From Eudorina sp. 2006-703-Eu-15 (Eukaryota; Chlorophyta; Chlorophyceae; Chlamydomonadales; Volvocaceae), in NCBI GenBank assembly GCA_003117195.1, contig BDSI01000003.1, forward strand, positions 806,001-870,000: DNA of 64,000 nt. The letters are read 5' to 3'. Under the pieces are notes generated by a model, which worked only from the letters and a program-made list of their open reading frames with translations, was not told the DNA's origin and did not search any database. Below, piece by piece: positions 1-10,297 of the stretch (within the stretch, counting starts at the first letter, position 1; each line of letters starts with the position of its first letter). The position numbers were made by a program, and so were the translations under genes.

Positions 1-2183
1 GGTTGGAGCTACAGCAGTTTTGATTATTCCACAATGTCAGCTGGTCGGCGGGTTGCGACATGAGTTGTGTCCGAGGCTTTCTCTGATACGGGCTCTGATA
101 CCGTCTTCGAAGGCGGGAGATTGGGTTTGATTGAATTGATTTTGTACCGTTGCATGGGTCAGTCTCCTACCAAGTCAACCGTGCGGTTGTACTGCGCAGG
201 CGCCGCTCCGACTGGAGGGCGGCTCGGGCGGCGCTGCCGTGGCGCTGCCGCCGCTGCAGGGCCAGCCAGCCGTGGCCACAAGCCGATTGTCTTTTGTGGA
301 TGCTGTTGAGGATGAGGGCCTCGCCACCGCTGCGCGCCCGGCCTCTGACGGCTTGGTGTCTGCCGCTGCCGCCGTGTCCCAAGGACGGGCCGCCGCAGGC
401 AGTGGTGACGCCGTCTCGGCGGCGCCGGGCAAGAACTCGGAGTCAGCTTCGGGCGCAGCCATCGGGCCAGGAACAGCAGCAGCAACAGCAGCAGATGCGG
501 CGGCGACGGCAGCGGACGCCGAGTCAGGGTCTGACGAGGACCAGATACAGACGGTGGCGGGGACGGCAACGGCGGACTCCATCCGGCAGCATCCAAACAT
601 GGCGTCAGACGGCCACGGTAGCTGCAGCCGCAGCGGCAGTGAAAGCGACTTTGAACCGCTCCGCAGCGGCGCCGCCGGCACCGGTCCCGCCGCCGCGGCG
701 GCGGCAGCGCTGGCCGCCATTCACGGCACGGCCGGGGCGGCGACCGGCGGCGGCGCCGTCGGCGGCGTCAACCCTCTGGACGTGCTGGACCCGGCGTCCG
801 TCCGCGGGCTGTCGGACGAGGCTGTCGTACAGCTGGCCGCCGCCAGCATCGCCCACGACGACGTGTCGACGACGGCGGGCTACGGCCACCTGGTACCTGG
901 CTACAGCCGCCTCCGGGGCCTACTAGAGCTCCAGGGATTCTACCCGGATCCTGCCGTACTACAGCGGCGCAGCACGCAGATCTCGCTGGTCACCGCGGCG
1001 GAGGCGGCGCAGGCACGTGATGCATCTGGGGCACTGGGTGGCCGGCGGCTGGCGGGCCGGTGGGGACGCGCCGCGGCAAGGAAGCAGGCAGCGGCGGAAA
1101 CGGGGTCAGGAGGCGTGGCGGCGCCGGACGCGCAGGCGGCGGCGGCAGCGGCAGCGGCGGCGGTTGAAGAGGCGGAGGCGGCGGCGCGGAATGCAGCTGC
1201 AGCGGAAGCAGAGGCTGTGCCGTCGGAAGTGCAGCCGCCGCCGCAGTTGCAGGTAAGGGTATTGCCTTGCAGGAGAAAGGGCTGCGTGCCCGGTGCCGGT
1301 CGCCATGCTGCATCGTACGGTACGGAAATCATAGGGCCTGCTTGGCAATGTCCAGTTCCGTCTCATTGACCCCTCGAAGTCCCTAACTGTTTTCTGCACC
1401 GTGTCAGGGCCTGGTGGAAGCCTTGCGGCTGGCGGAGGCGGAGGCAGCGGCACGGGCGGCCGCCGCAGCCGCAGCCGAGGCGGCGCAGGCGGCCGCCAAC
1501 CGCGCCAAGCGCCCGGCGGCACAGCTCGCCGCGCCGAACAGCCCTCGCGCCTGGCGCTTCGGGCCGGACGCGGACGCAGCCGCCGCCGGCGCCTCCTGTG
1601 GCGGCGGCGGTGCCGCCGCCACGACAGTCCTGGAGATGCGCCTCGGGCTGGAGGTGACGGCTCTTGCCGTACATCAGCTTCCCGGCAGCGCGGGTGACGG
1701 CGGCGGCGGAGGCGTCAAAGGTCATGCGGCAGCACCCGATGCGCAGATTGATGCCATTGGAGAAGTCCGTGGTGACGTACCGGCGCCGTCGGCGCCCACG
1801 GCGGTGGCGGCAGGCTTCGAGCCGCCGCCGCCGCCGCCGCCGCCGCCCCAGGGTACGGACCACATGGTCCCGGTGTTTGGACCCGTGGTGGAGGGCCGCA
1901 TCAAGGTGTACGTCGGAGGCCAACTGGAAGCGGGTGTGGAGGGGTGCCACGTGTACGACACGGAGGGTGAGTGTACGGCATCAGTGTACGGCATCAACTG
2001 TACCCACCATACGGGTACGGGGTTCGAGCCACGTGCCGGAGGTGCCCGCCCTGCCCCGCCCCCAGGTCGCCGTGTGGCGCTCATCGTGCGGGGCAGCTTC
2101 CCCGGCCTCCGCACCATCCACTTCTTCTCCATCCACACCTTGCCCAACGCCACGCAGCGGCTGAGGCTGCTGTGTCGCTGCGT
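1..2183 (+). CDS. Unrecognised Ala/Gly-rich protein, 5'-partial (copy A)
   Basis: Visible exons are roughly up to 110 (reading CQLVGGLRHELCPRL), about 240-1252, 1408-1966 and 2066-2183. The junctions are GT-AG and keep phase: GCAG|GTAAGG at 1252, CAG|GGCCTG at 1408, GAGG|GTGAGT at 1966 and CAG|GTCGCC at 2066. Exon 2 is a low-complexity Ala/Gly/Ser stretch ending in an Ala/Glu coiled-coil-like run. Exon 3 has a run of nine prolines and then a beta-rich part (GRIKVYVGGQLEAGVEG) that continues into RRVALIVRGSFPGL in exon 4. I recognise no family. Parts of it (60-450, 1604-1770, then the stretch after 2740) recur at 19430-20720. The 5' end lies outside the window and the 3' end is unclear, so it may already be a pseudogene. 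Confidence 0.4.
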
Positions 2184-2721
2184 GAGGGCGAGGCTGCTGC
2201 CCAGTCCCACCTGGCTTTTCCCCCCCAGGTGAGGGTGCGGGTGTGTGGTTTCGGAGGGTTGTGGGGCAGATCGAGATTCAGGGGCGGGGTCAGGCGGCTG
2301 GGTACTGGCCGGGCTGAGGGAACCTAAGGCGGTGCGCGGCCTGGGGTTGCGTGAATGTGTAGAGGTGTGTGGAGATGTGGGGCATGTTGGTCCCACATCG
2401 ATCGGGACGATCCGGGCCTGAGGCTGGCCACGGGATGTATAGCTGTTCATCTAATGGCTCCAATGGCGCCTGGGATGTGAGGGTGAGGGTTGAGTGGTTA
2501 CAGCGAACAAAGCGTGGGCACAACTAGGCCGGCGGCGGTGGAGGGAGGATGTCAAGGAACTAGGCCACATCCTGCTGAGAGCATGACATCTTCTTAGTCA
2601 GTTCCTACAAGCAGAAGAACAGACGCCGCTGTGACACGAGTTTCTTAAGGTAAATACCTGGAAGCAAAAGAACATGTGTGGATGTGATGTGGGTAACAAC
2701 ACTACGACGCGCTGCAACCCC

Positions 2722-3020
2722 CTGTACGGTAACCGTTACAAGGTGGACCCTTAGTCCCGACCGGGCTTTCCAACGGGGGCCCAGAAAGTTTCGCCGGCGC
2801 CTCACCTCGCTCATCAACCCCTACCAAGGACTGCGCCACCCGTCCATCACCAGCCGCGGGGGGTCATGCAGCCATACCGGCCATCACACCAGGTTACCAG
2901 TGCGCCAGGATTGCCTCTCCTGGCAACCGCACCAGTCCCTCCGAAACGCTTATCTAATCGTGTCTGCCTCCCCTTGTCCCCTCCCCTCGTCCCCCGGCCC
3001 CGCCGGCTCCAGGGAGGACA
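2722..3020 (-). repeat. Retroposon 3' end, copy 1
   Basis: On the minus strand this stretch ends in CCCGGTCGGGACT, a few bases, then TCCACCTTGTAACGGTTAC. The same terminus occurs near 20056 (minus), 36545, 50402 and 56195 (plus), in otherwise unrelated flanks. That fits the fixed 3' end of a 5'-truncated non-LTR retroposon. The adjoining body at about 2750-3020 is shared with 20070-20340, so this insertion predates the duplication that made copies A and B. Confidence 0.5.
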
Positions 3021-3022
3021 CA

Positions 3023-3247
3023 CACGACGTGGGCGGGTGGTACTTTGAGTGGGGCGGCTACAGCCGGCGGACGCAGCCCGGATGGCTGGACCCCTCCGTG
3101 TTTGTGTTCGTGGCGGCAGTCGTTGCAGCAGAGCAGGAGCGAATCGCCGGGGGGCAGCGGCGGGCGGTTTCGGAGCTGCTGGGCGGTTGGAGCCGTACGG
3201 CATGGCAGGCGGTGTTCGGCTGGTGGGACCGTTGGCGGGACCGCTAG
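3023..3247 (+). CDS. Conserved exon of the duplicated unknown gene (copy A)
   Basis: An open frame after the acceptor-like CTCCAG at 3017-3022 reads THDVGGWYFEWGGYSRRTQ, then a hydrophobic stretch (DPSVFVFVAAVVA), then QRRAVSELLGGWSRTAW. The same segment is found at 20340-20720, with a short repeat inserted there. Copy A carries an extra short duplication near 3235 that introduces a stop. Aromatic-rich and unlike the surrounding low-complexity frames; function unknown. Confidence 0.3.
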   Translation, partial: HDVGGWYFEWGGYSRRTQPGWLDPSVFVFVAAVVAAEQERIAGGQRRAVSELLGGWSRTAWQAVFGWWDRWRDR

Positions 3248-3549
3248 CGGCGGTCGGAACGGCGGCGGTGGCGAGCTGGCGACCGAGGAACCGGCGGCGG
3301 GGGGTAACGGCAGTAGTGCCGTCTTGGATGTGGAACCTGGCTAACTGTAACACAGCGCGGCCAAAGGCTTCTCGAGATGCTGTGCAGGGTCATTGTTAGG
3401 GACTTATACTGTAACCCAGCGTTACACTAACGGATGGCGCAGCATGGAGGCAAATTGTGGACAGGGGTGGACTGGCTTGAGTCCTCGTTGTTGTGTGACT
3501 GCCACGTTTTTGACAAGCGGGAACGGGAACTGTGCGACCGTGTGGTAGG

Positions 3550-3718
3550 CGTGCGCGTGGAAGGTTGCATGGAGGCATTTCTATCGCTGTATGCATCGGC
3601 ACGTTCGGGAGCAAGTTCGGTGCAGACTTGGAGGCGGTGGACTGGATGGTTGAACCGTCCTTCGACGGGGCAGCTCCTTATGACAGTAATGCATACTTTT
3701 CCATGTTGCGCCACGAGG
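3550..3718 (+). other. Exon-like segment kept in copy A, broken in copy B
   Basis: One frame reads IGTFGSKFGADLEAVDW followed by MVEPSFDGAAPYDSNAYF and ends at a good donor (CACGAG|GTGAGT, 3718/3719). The homologous stretch at 20970-21100 has a stop (TGG to TAG) and small deletions in the same frame. This suggests a real exon, preserved only here. No family recognised. Just upstream, 3357-3378 shares about 20 bases with the LTR of the TRIM at 5970-6506. Confidence 0.3.
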
Positions 3719-3915
3719 TGAGTGCTGGCGGCCGTTTAGTCCTGGAAAGTTTCGGAGTTTGGCTGGTTGTTCGGGTTTGCCTACCTAAATACAATTTTTT
3801 TACGAATATACTGGATAAATGACTTCACCTAACCAAGGCAAGGTTCCGGCGTGACAGTGATTGCGTGTTCCCGCGATCGCTGTTGTTTGGCCAAACCTTC
3901 TCAGCAGCCGTTACA

Positions 3916-4290
3916 ATGGATGACAGCGACACCGACAATAATTCTGACAGCCGTCAATGTCGGATATGCTGGGGGGAGGAAGGAAACCACGCGCTTGGTC
4001 TCGACTTGGTGTCGCCGTCGAGAAGCCTGGACTACATGCATGTGAGATGCTATCATGATTGGCAACAGGTGAGCTGTTTGCTTGGCCGCACTTCATTCGC
4101 TTTATGCGGTGGCGACGTTTTTTGATGCCATGTTGGCCGGATGCCGAGGCCTTACACCGCGACGAATATCGCCGCGCAGGTCCATCGGGCACAAGGCCAG
4201 TTCTGCAAGGCACGACACTGGGAATCTGCAAGGCGCCATACCGACTGTCGATGGCACCCTCCTGCGGCGTAAGCCGCAGCAGCAACCATG
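3916..4290 (+). pseudogene. RING-CH (MARCH-type) E3 ligase pseudogene, copy A
   Basis: Exon 1 (3916-4071) starts with the same residues as the intact gene at 21571 (MDDSDTDNNSDSRQCRICWG). The stretch that encodes the CKC pair in copy B is deleted and replaced by SRS, so two zinc ligands are missing. In exon 2 (from about 4181) the last Cys pair is destroyed: RHCEIC has become RHWE through a Cys-to-Trp change plus a one-base deletion that shifts the frame. Homology to copy B stops near 4300, and the TM-encoding exons are absent. This is a dead duplicate. Confidence 0.8.
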
Positions 4291-4379
4291 GCCACTGGGC
4301 ATAACCTCCAGTGTTGGGGGAGAAGGAAGGCAGTCGTGGGGTGATCTCCAGCGAGTGCCGCCGCCTCCGTGGTCCATTC

Positions 4380-5041
4380 AACCCCCTCAAGTCCATCCCT
4401 TCGACCCCTTCCTCTTTCCAGATGTTTATTCTCCGCAAGCTTCGTTGGTCTGTCAGATTGATTTCGAGAAGGCTTTTGATCGCGTAGATCGTGAGCTCCT
4501 TTGGGAACGGATGAAAGAGCGGGGCCTGTCCGGCCAGATGCTGGATGCCCTACGGCGATCCTACGACAAGGTAGAGCTGCGAGTAAAGGTGAACGGCCAA
4601 CGTGGCGAAGCGTTCACCTCTGATCAAGGTGTGAAACAGGGCTGCCCCCTGAGCCCAGCCCTTTTTGGTATGTTCATCGAGGCCTTTGCGGATTACATTG
4701 ACGAACACGATCGCCGAAACCCAACGGGCAGAGCGCCAATCGCCCGGGGAAGGAAAGCGCTGGAGCTGTTGTAAGCGGACGATCTCACAATGTTTGCAAT
4801 GGATGTCTCTCATATGCAATTCCTGTTGGATAGGTTGGCAGAATTCTGTGACGCTTTTGGTATGTCGTTGAACGTGAACAAGTGTGAACTGCTGGTGTTT
4901 GCCGGTACCCAGAACCAGCACTTACAGCTCACGGAGGGCGCTAGGCAACTCAGGATCGTTTGCCGGCTGGAGCGCAGCCGAGCCTTTGTTCAGCTCAGCA
5001 CTGGAGTAGCGACTCGTGCTGAGATATATTTATATTCCCAC
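4380..5041 (+). pseudogene. LINE (non-LTR) reverse transcriptase fragment
   Basis: The translation contains reverse-transcriptase blocks in order: motif A (QIDFEKAFDRVDRELLW), motif B (GVKQGCPLSPALFGMFIEAF) and motif C with the following helix (ADDLTMFAMD, then SLNVNKCELLVF). The motif-C Tyr codon, expected as TAT or TAC before GCGGACGAT, is TAA, so the catalytic block reads stop-Ala-Asp-Asp. It lacks an endonuclease domain and most of the 5' end, and is interrupted near 5022-5041 by the palindromic insertion. The type is typical of L1-like elements of green algae. Confidence 0.85.
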
Positions 5042-5969
5042 AGACACTGATTGAGAGGTCCCCTCTGCCCCACACACTGCCTGAGCCTGCTGCTCACCGT
5101 CCTCCTTGATGGGCGCACGCGCCGCACTTGACGCGTTGGCCTGACGGCGCTGCGGCACGTAGGCTTCCTCCTCATCTTCATCATCATCTGCTTGCTGAGC
5201 AGCGGCGGCGGCGGCGACGGCGTGCTGCGGCTGCTGCTGACGTGGCGCGCCGGGTCGTCCTCCCGCCGGCTGAGCTTCTGCCTTGTTCTTGTTGAAGAGT
5301 ACCTGAAGCGCTCGCAGAGGCGGCTCCCAGCCTTCCGGAGCGAGATGGGGATACTGCACGAAGCAACCTTGCTCGGCGTGGCCGTACCGCCCACAGTAGG
5401 CGCAGGGATCGCTGTCGTACATGCGCGACGCCTACCACCCCCACCTGCCTCCTCCGCCACCACCGCGGCCAGCGGCGCCCCTGTCCTGGCGGCGTTGCTG
5501 ACTGGCGGCGTACTTGGTGGCGGGGGCCTCCTGCACTCCAGACGCCATCGCTGCCCGGCTGTCGCCCAAGGCTGCCTTCACTGCGGCTGCGATGACGGTT
5601 GCGATATCCTCCTGCGGCTGAGAGGCTGACGTTGCAGCTGCCTTGCGTTGCTGGCGGGCCAGCAGAACGCGGCAGTCCTGAGTGTCGTGTGTATTGTTTC
5701 GACCGTGCTCCTTGCAAAAGAACGTACCGGTCTTGGACGAGGAGGAGTCCTTCTGGGAGGAACTCTCACGCTGCATCTTCTTCTTGCTGTCCGAGCGAGG
5801 CGGTATAGGCGGTAGAGGCTGAGGTCTGCGCCGTGCTGGTTTGACGCTCCTGCTCCGCCTGAGACTGCTGAATGTTGAGCCATATGACTTCGGCGTCTGC
5901 CGCGATGTTGCTGAGCACTGTGTACCAGGTGTCACGCGGCTGCAGTTCGTACTTTGCTTTTATCCGCTG

Positions 5970-6069
5970 TGTAGTAGGTGAGAGCCGGCAAAGGCTTCTC
6001 GAGATGCTGGGACAGTGCTTTGCACCGTATTTGAGGAGCAGGGCCGACCATTGTACGACACCTACTACA
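5970..6069 (-). repeat. TRIM 3' LTR, 100 bp
   Basis: Begins TG and ends CA on the minus strand. It directly follows the polypurine tract at 6070-6082 and is followed by the CAGCG target duplicate. Inverted 8-9 bp ends (TGTAGTAGG / CCTACTACA) are unusually long for an LTR. Confidence 0.85.
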
Positions 6070-6372
6070 CTCCCCCCCCTCTGAAGGGGACCGTCCCGGG
6101 ACCCTGTCGGCCCGAGACAACCAGCCATGCTCGCCATCGCCAACCCTGAGCCGTGGGTGGATGAGGTCCACGTCACATCGTGCCCCACGACTGACACGCG
6201 CCTAGCCCATATTCGGGTTTTTCGAGCATGTAACCTTCTTCTAGTCATCTCACTACTATCTTCTTCCAGAACCTCTAGACTGTCGTCCACTGGCGCGGTC
6301 GTACTTCGCCGACATCAGGGATCGAACTGGGGTGTCTTAGGTCCACAGCCTAGGTTTGGTCTCGATACCATA

Positions 6373-6506
6373 TGTAGTAGGTGAGAGCCGGCAAAGGCTT
6401 CTCGAGATGCTGGGACAGTGCTTTGCAAAGGCTTCTCGAGATGCTGGGACAGTGCTTTGCACCGTATTTGAGGAGCAGGGCCGACCATTGTACGACACCT
6501 ACTACA
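6373..6506 (-). repeat. TRIM 5' LTR with internal tandem duplication
   Basis: It is longer than the partner LTR by an exact tandem duplication of 34 bp (unit beginning aaaggcttctcgagatgc on the plus strand, near 6392-6460). Otherwise it matches the 3' LTR almost base for base, which points to a young insertion. Confidence 0.85.
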
Positions 6507-8345
6507 CGCTGCTTAACTTCAGGATGCAACCCCTCAACGTACCGCTCGGCGATGGAACCTTGCGGATAGTTGGACTGAATGTACGGCTCCAGCTGGCGAA
6601 CCCGCTGAAGGTACATGGTTGGAGAGGTTTTACCCTGCTGGAGGCGGAGATACTCCCGGATCTTGGCCTGCTTGCGATGCGGTGCAAAGTGGCTGTCCAG
6701 GCTGTGAAGGAAATAATCAAGCAAAGTCTCGCCATCAAGGTTGGGCACGGGGCCCAGGGCGCCCGGATTCACTGCCTGCCAGTTCTGCGTATGCCAGGCT
6801 GTCGCATCACTGACCAGCGTGGGCAGCTGGCCCCTGTACCAGGTGTGAAAGAGCGAATCTGGAAGCAGGAAAGTCTTCAGCAGATCCAACGCTTCATCCA
6901 CCGGCACCTGCCCGCGCGAGAGCCGAAACCGAGCGCGCAGCGTCTGCATGGCGCGCCTAGCCTCTCTCTCAAACGTGGGGAATTCATCATACGTGAAGGC
7001 CTGCATGGTGGGCCCTGAGGCCGATGCCGAGGCATCCATCTCCCAATAATCAAAATCAATCTGGCTGGCAACCGGCAAAGGTAAAGCTGTTGCTGGGACC
7101 TGGCACCCTTGGGGTACGGCAGGTACGGCTGCTGCTGGGGCCGCAAACTGCTGCTGCTGTACGGCCTGAGGATGAGACGGCTGAGCGGCAGGGCTCTGCT
7201 GTTCGGGTGGTTCGACGTCTACGTCCGGTTCTTCGTTCAGGGACGCAGCGGGGGACACAGCTGGTGGCACGACTACTACTGGCGCCTGCTGGTACTCGTC
7301 GACTGCTAACAAGTCCTGACCCCCTGGATTGCTGTCTGCTGCGCTTTCGCTGTCTGAGGCCTCAACCGATGGTGCTCCGGACTGAGGAGGATCGTCGTAC
7401 GGTTCGCTGTACGGCTCGCTGTACTGGTCACTGAGCTGAGTATCAGGATTGACAGGTTCCCTGTCAGAATCCGATTCGCTGCCAGGCTGCGAGTTACTGT
7501 CGTACTCTGGATTGTGCTGCCAAGCAATCAGATCGTCGGCAACGGGCTGTCCTGACAAGGCGGCAGAGTCAACTGGCTCTGGCAGCCCGGTAGAAGGCTG
7601 TTGCTGTCGGGCGGCACGCACGGAACACACAACAGACTCGGCTAAAGAATGCTGCGGGCGAGCACCCCTGGAAGGGTTACGACGCGGTTCCTAATTGTCA
7701 GCCAGTGATTACACCCCAGCAAGTGCCGGGAGGTGCGTTACTGTTCGTATGATCCCTCAAGATATCGCAGCGGTGTGAGCGCGGTGAAGGCACCCAGCAC
7801 GAGTTCGCAGTACGGCAATAAGTCCAACGCCCAATGCCCAACGCAAACGTTTGATCGCGCAAGTTCGGCAGTCGATGCACCTGACCACACGATTCACAAA
7901 ATAAAATGATGCGCAAGGGATGAGATTATCACCCAGCGTGCGATATGCCTTATTGCTCCTCAACAATAAAAAAGCAGACAAGCACCGGGTGCAGCGGGTG
8001 CCCTAGCAGTGCTGCCTCAACTCAGATACCGAAAACAGTCGCGTCGGCACAGGTCAGGGTGGTTGCAACCGACCGGCAGCCCGTGCTAAACACAAAAATT
8101 AGTCCTCACAACTCACAAGACGTGGTTAGGCACGTGCAGATGCCCTCGCAACGTCGCCTGCGCCGCCTGCCTAAAAATGCTTGTGCAATCACCCAACCGG
8201 TTATCGAAATACCGTTCGAGCTTCTGAAGGAACACCGCCGTGGGATCGCACTGCTGCAACTCCTCACCGTCCTCGGTTGCTATCGTTACGCTCGGCACAC
8301 TGGGGAACGTCGTCGCGTGAACCACCTTGTACTTCTGATTCCCAG

Positions 8346-8853
8346 CCGAGGCCCCACGGCCCCCAGTTGGCCGGCGCTCGACGCGCGATACAACAGCTAG
8401 ACGAGCAGCGTGCCCTGACGGGAGGCCGCGCACCTGTAGTGCCACCACAGTCCCCTCTCATGATAACAGTGAATGACCTACCGCCTGTACAGCTTTGGCA
8501 GCCCAAACCGTCCTTCAGGGTCCCCGAGGGTCCTCTGGGGTCCCCGAGGGTCCCCGAGGGTCCCAGAGTGAGCGCGTCTACGGCGCGATGGTGGTAATGA
8601 TGATGGTGGTGGTTCCCCCGCTGGGCTGCTGAGGCCTGCAGGGAGTGCTAGTTGCGCCAGTACGTATGGGCTGCAAGCTTGATGCAGCGAACAGGAGACG
8701 GCCAAAACAGACCGCCCAACTAGAAGGAGCCCAACCCTGCAACCCCCAAAACAGGCACCCCCCACCCACAGGAACACAAGGAACGCCAAGGTGCCGCCCA
8801 GGGCACTGAAGGCCAGGGCACGAGCACACCGAGGCACCACGCACGACACAGCC
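8346..8853. mobile_element. About 0.5 kb insertion in the left arm only
   Basis: The right arm joins the two flanks directly near 11125-11135 (ACGGAGTGTCTGGG). The left arm instead carries roughly 510 bp. It contains a short GC-rich tandem (ggtccccgag units, 8519-8562) and a run of TGGTGG/GATGATGG at 8588-8612. No ORF is convincing and no clean target duplication is visible. It entered after the arms were formed, or was lost from the right arm. Confidence 0.5.
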
Positions 8854-8863
8854 ATACGTTGAA

Positions 8864-9678
8864 CCCCACACCAGTGCTGGGTTAAAGCCCCCTTGCGCTA
8901 GCGGATGCAAGTACGTACCCACACGCTCCTCAACGTACAGGTACGACGGCCACTCCGGGTGGCACAGCACGGTCACCAACGGTACGCGCTCGTCCTTCAC
9001 CGTGTGCACCTGTCCGATGCGGGGATCAAAGGCCACGACACGCAGGGGGTCCGGATCCGGCTGTACGAAAAACCTGAGGTCGTCTTGGGTGGCGGCGTCC
9101 TTGGTAGTGACGATGCGCAGCCGGCCAAAGCAAGTGGTGGAAGGGGCTGCGGACACGGGAGCGGCGGACACTGGGGGTGCGGACGAGGAGGGAGGTGGTG
9201 AGGTAGAAGGCTCCGGCAGGTCGATGTCGAGCTCCGGAGGAAGGCTGGCGAGCTCCTCGTCAATAAGAGGCTCGTCGACGGCCGAGGCTGCCTTGGGCTG
9301 AAGAAGCTCAGATGCTTGCAGATCAGCCGGGTTCGTCTGACAGAACTTGCAGGCCATGGTGCGAGAATTCCGTGATAACAGATCACGCAGACGCGCGCAA
9401 GTGGAGGTGGTGTGGTGAGCGTTGACACCGTGAATTAGGCAACCAAAAATCGTCTCGACGTTGCGGCGGTGCGGGCACGGGTAGACCTGCTGAGGTTCTC
9501 CTAGTTCTCCAGCTGAGTCGTACCGCTTCTGACGTGGAGGGGGCGCTAGACCGTCGAAGTCGTCACGCGCCGGCCTCCGTGCTCCGCGCTGAAAAGGCGG
9601 ACGATCCCAATTGCGTTCGTTGGTCCCAGGAGGAACGCGCTGATGCCCCCAGCGTTCTTGCCGCTGCTGATCAGCCAC
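8864..9678 (-). pseudogene. Upstream retroelement ORF, left arm
   Basis: The minus-strand frame starts at an ATG at 9678 (MADQQRQERWGHQRVPPG). It has a Cys/His cluster (CPHRRNVETIFGCLIHGVN, then AHHTTSTC) resembling the CX-HG-H-C fingers of algal and plant Gag-like proteins, a second CKFCQTN motif, a Pro/Ser/Ala-rich linker and a conserved segment (FFVQPDPDPLRVVAFD). The frame runs into the 0.5-kb insertion after ALVWGSTYG; its natural continuation (SGNQKYKVVHATTFPSVPS) resumes beyond it near 8340. It belongs to the same retroelement as gag. Function unknown beyond the zinc-finger-like clusters. Confidence 0.6.
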
Positions 9679-9956
9679 TACAGGGGTGATGGCCGAATGC
9701 GGATGGGACGGAACAGCACCAAACTTGAAGACAATATATGGAAATAAACTCTGTATCGATATACACGAATGACGGCGCGTATGAGCACCAGCTGACGAAG
9801 ATTCACTGACTGCCGCAGTGCGCGTGACAGTAGCGGGCTCAGCGGATGAGCCGGAATGATAGATGCAACACTGCCCCTAAGCTTGAGAAAGCCTAAGCGC
9901 AACAGTGTGCTAGCACAAGCAGTTGCGAGAGAACCGCTATACGGACGAGTCCTTAC

Positions 9957-10026
9957 CCACAGCCAAACGACCCAGCAGCAGGTCATCCGCGTCGGTCTCG
10001 AGGAGTCATCGCGACATCAAGAGTCA
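9957..10026. other. Palindrome centre (unpaired spacer)
   Basis: The arms end with GGACGAGTCCTTAC on the left (to 9956) and its reverse complement GTAAGGACTCGTCC on the right (from 10027). The 70 bases between them do not pair. On transcription the locus would fold into a hairpin with this loop. Confidence 0.8.
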
Positions 10027-10297
10027 GTAAGGACTCGTCCGTATAGCGGTTCTCTCTCAACTGCTTGTGCTAGCACACTGTTGCGCTTAGGCTTTCTGAA
10101 GCTTAGGGGCAGTGTTGCATCATTCCGGCTCATCCGCTGAGCCCGCTACTGTCACGCGCACCGCGGCAGTCAGTGAATCTTCGTCAGCTGGTGCTCATAC
10201 GCGCCGTCATTCGTTGATATCGATACAGAGTTTATTTCCATATATTGTCTTCAAGTTTGGTGCTGTTCCGTCCCATCCGCATTCGGCCATCACCCCT

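Larger units (their letters stand above)
5970..6506 (-). mobile_element. TRIM: miniature LTR retrotransposon, 537 bp
   Basis: Read on the minus strand, the element starts TGTAGTAGGTG and ends CTCACCTACTACA, with two LTRs: 5' LTR 6373-6506 (134 bp) and 3' LTR 5970-6069 (100 bp). Two bases after the 5' LTR comes TGGTATCGAGACC, close to the initiator-Met primer-binding site of plant LTR elements. Just before the 3' LTR is a purine tract, AGAGGGGGGGAG. Both sides carry the same 5 bp (CAGCG on the minus strand; 5965-5969 and 6507-6511). The 303-bp internal region (6070-6372) has no convincing ORF. The LTR pair, PBS, PPT and TSD together make this a complete non-autonomous TRIM. Confidence 0.9.
5042..7690 (-). 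pseudogene. gag: LTR-retrotransposon gag, left arm
   Basis: The minus-strand reading begins near 7690 (clear ATG at 7630). An acidic Ser/Pro/Gln-rich N-terminal half leads into a Gag capsid-type segment (FEREARRAMQTLRARFRLS ... TLLDYFLHSLDSHFAPHRK ... LQQGKTSPTMYLQRVRQLE). The TRIM at 5970-6506 interrupts it right after HPEVKQR; removing it with one CAGCG duplicate restores the frame into IKAKYELQPRDTW. Further down come a Cys/His cluster (FCKEHGRNNTHDTQDC), an in-frame TAG near 5432, and a textbook CX2CX4HX4C zinc knuckle (CAYCGRYGHAEQGC, about 5370-5410). At least one frameshift lies between 5770 and 5935. No protease, reverse transcriptase or integrase is in this arm. Confidence 0.8.

Noticed and set aside
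5969..6070. 102-bp MITE with 12-bp inverted ends
   Set aside because: The pair of such sequences with PBS, PPT and a shared 5-bp duplication shows they are LTRs of one TRIM; the inverted ends are just long LTR termini.
9957..10026. CRISPR-like or site-specific recombination centre
   Set aside because: A single 70-base spacer between inverted retroelement copies; no repeats with spacers and no recombinase gene.
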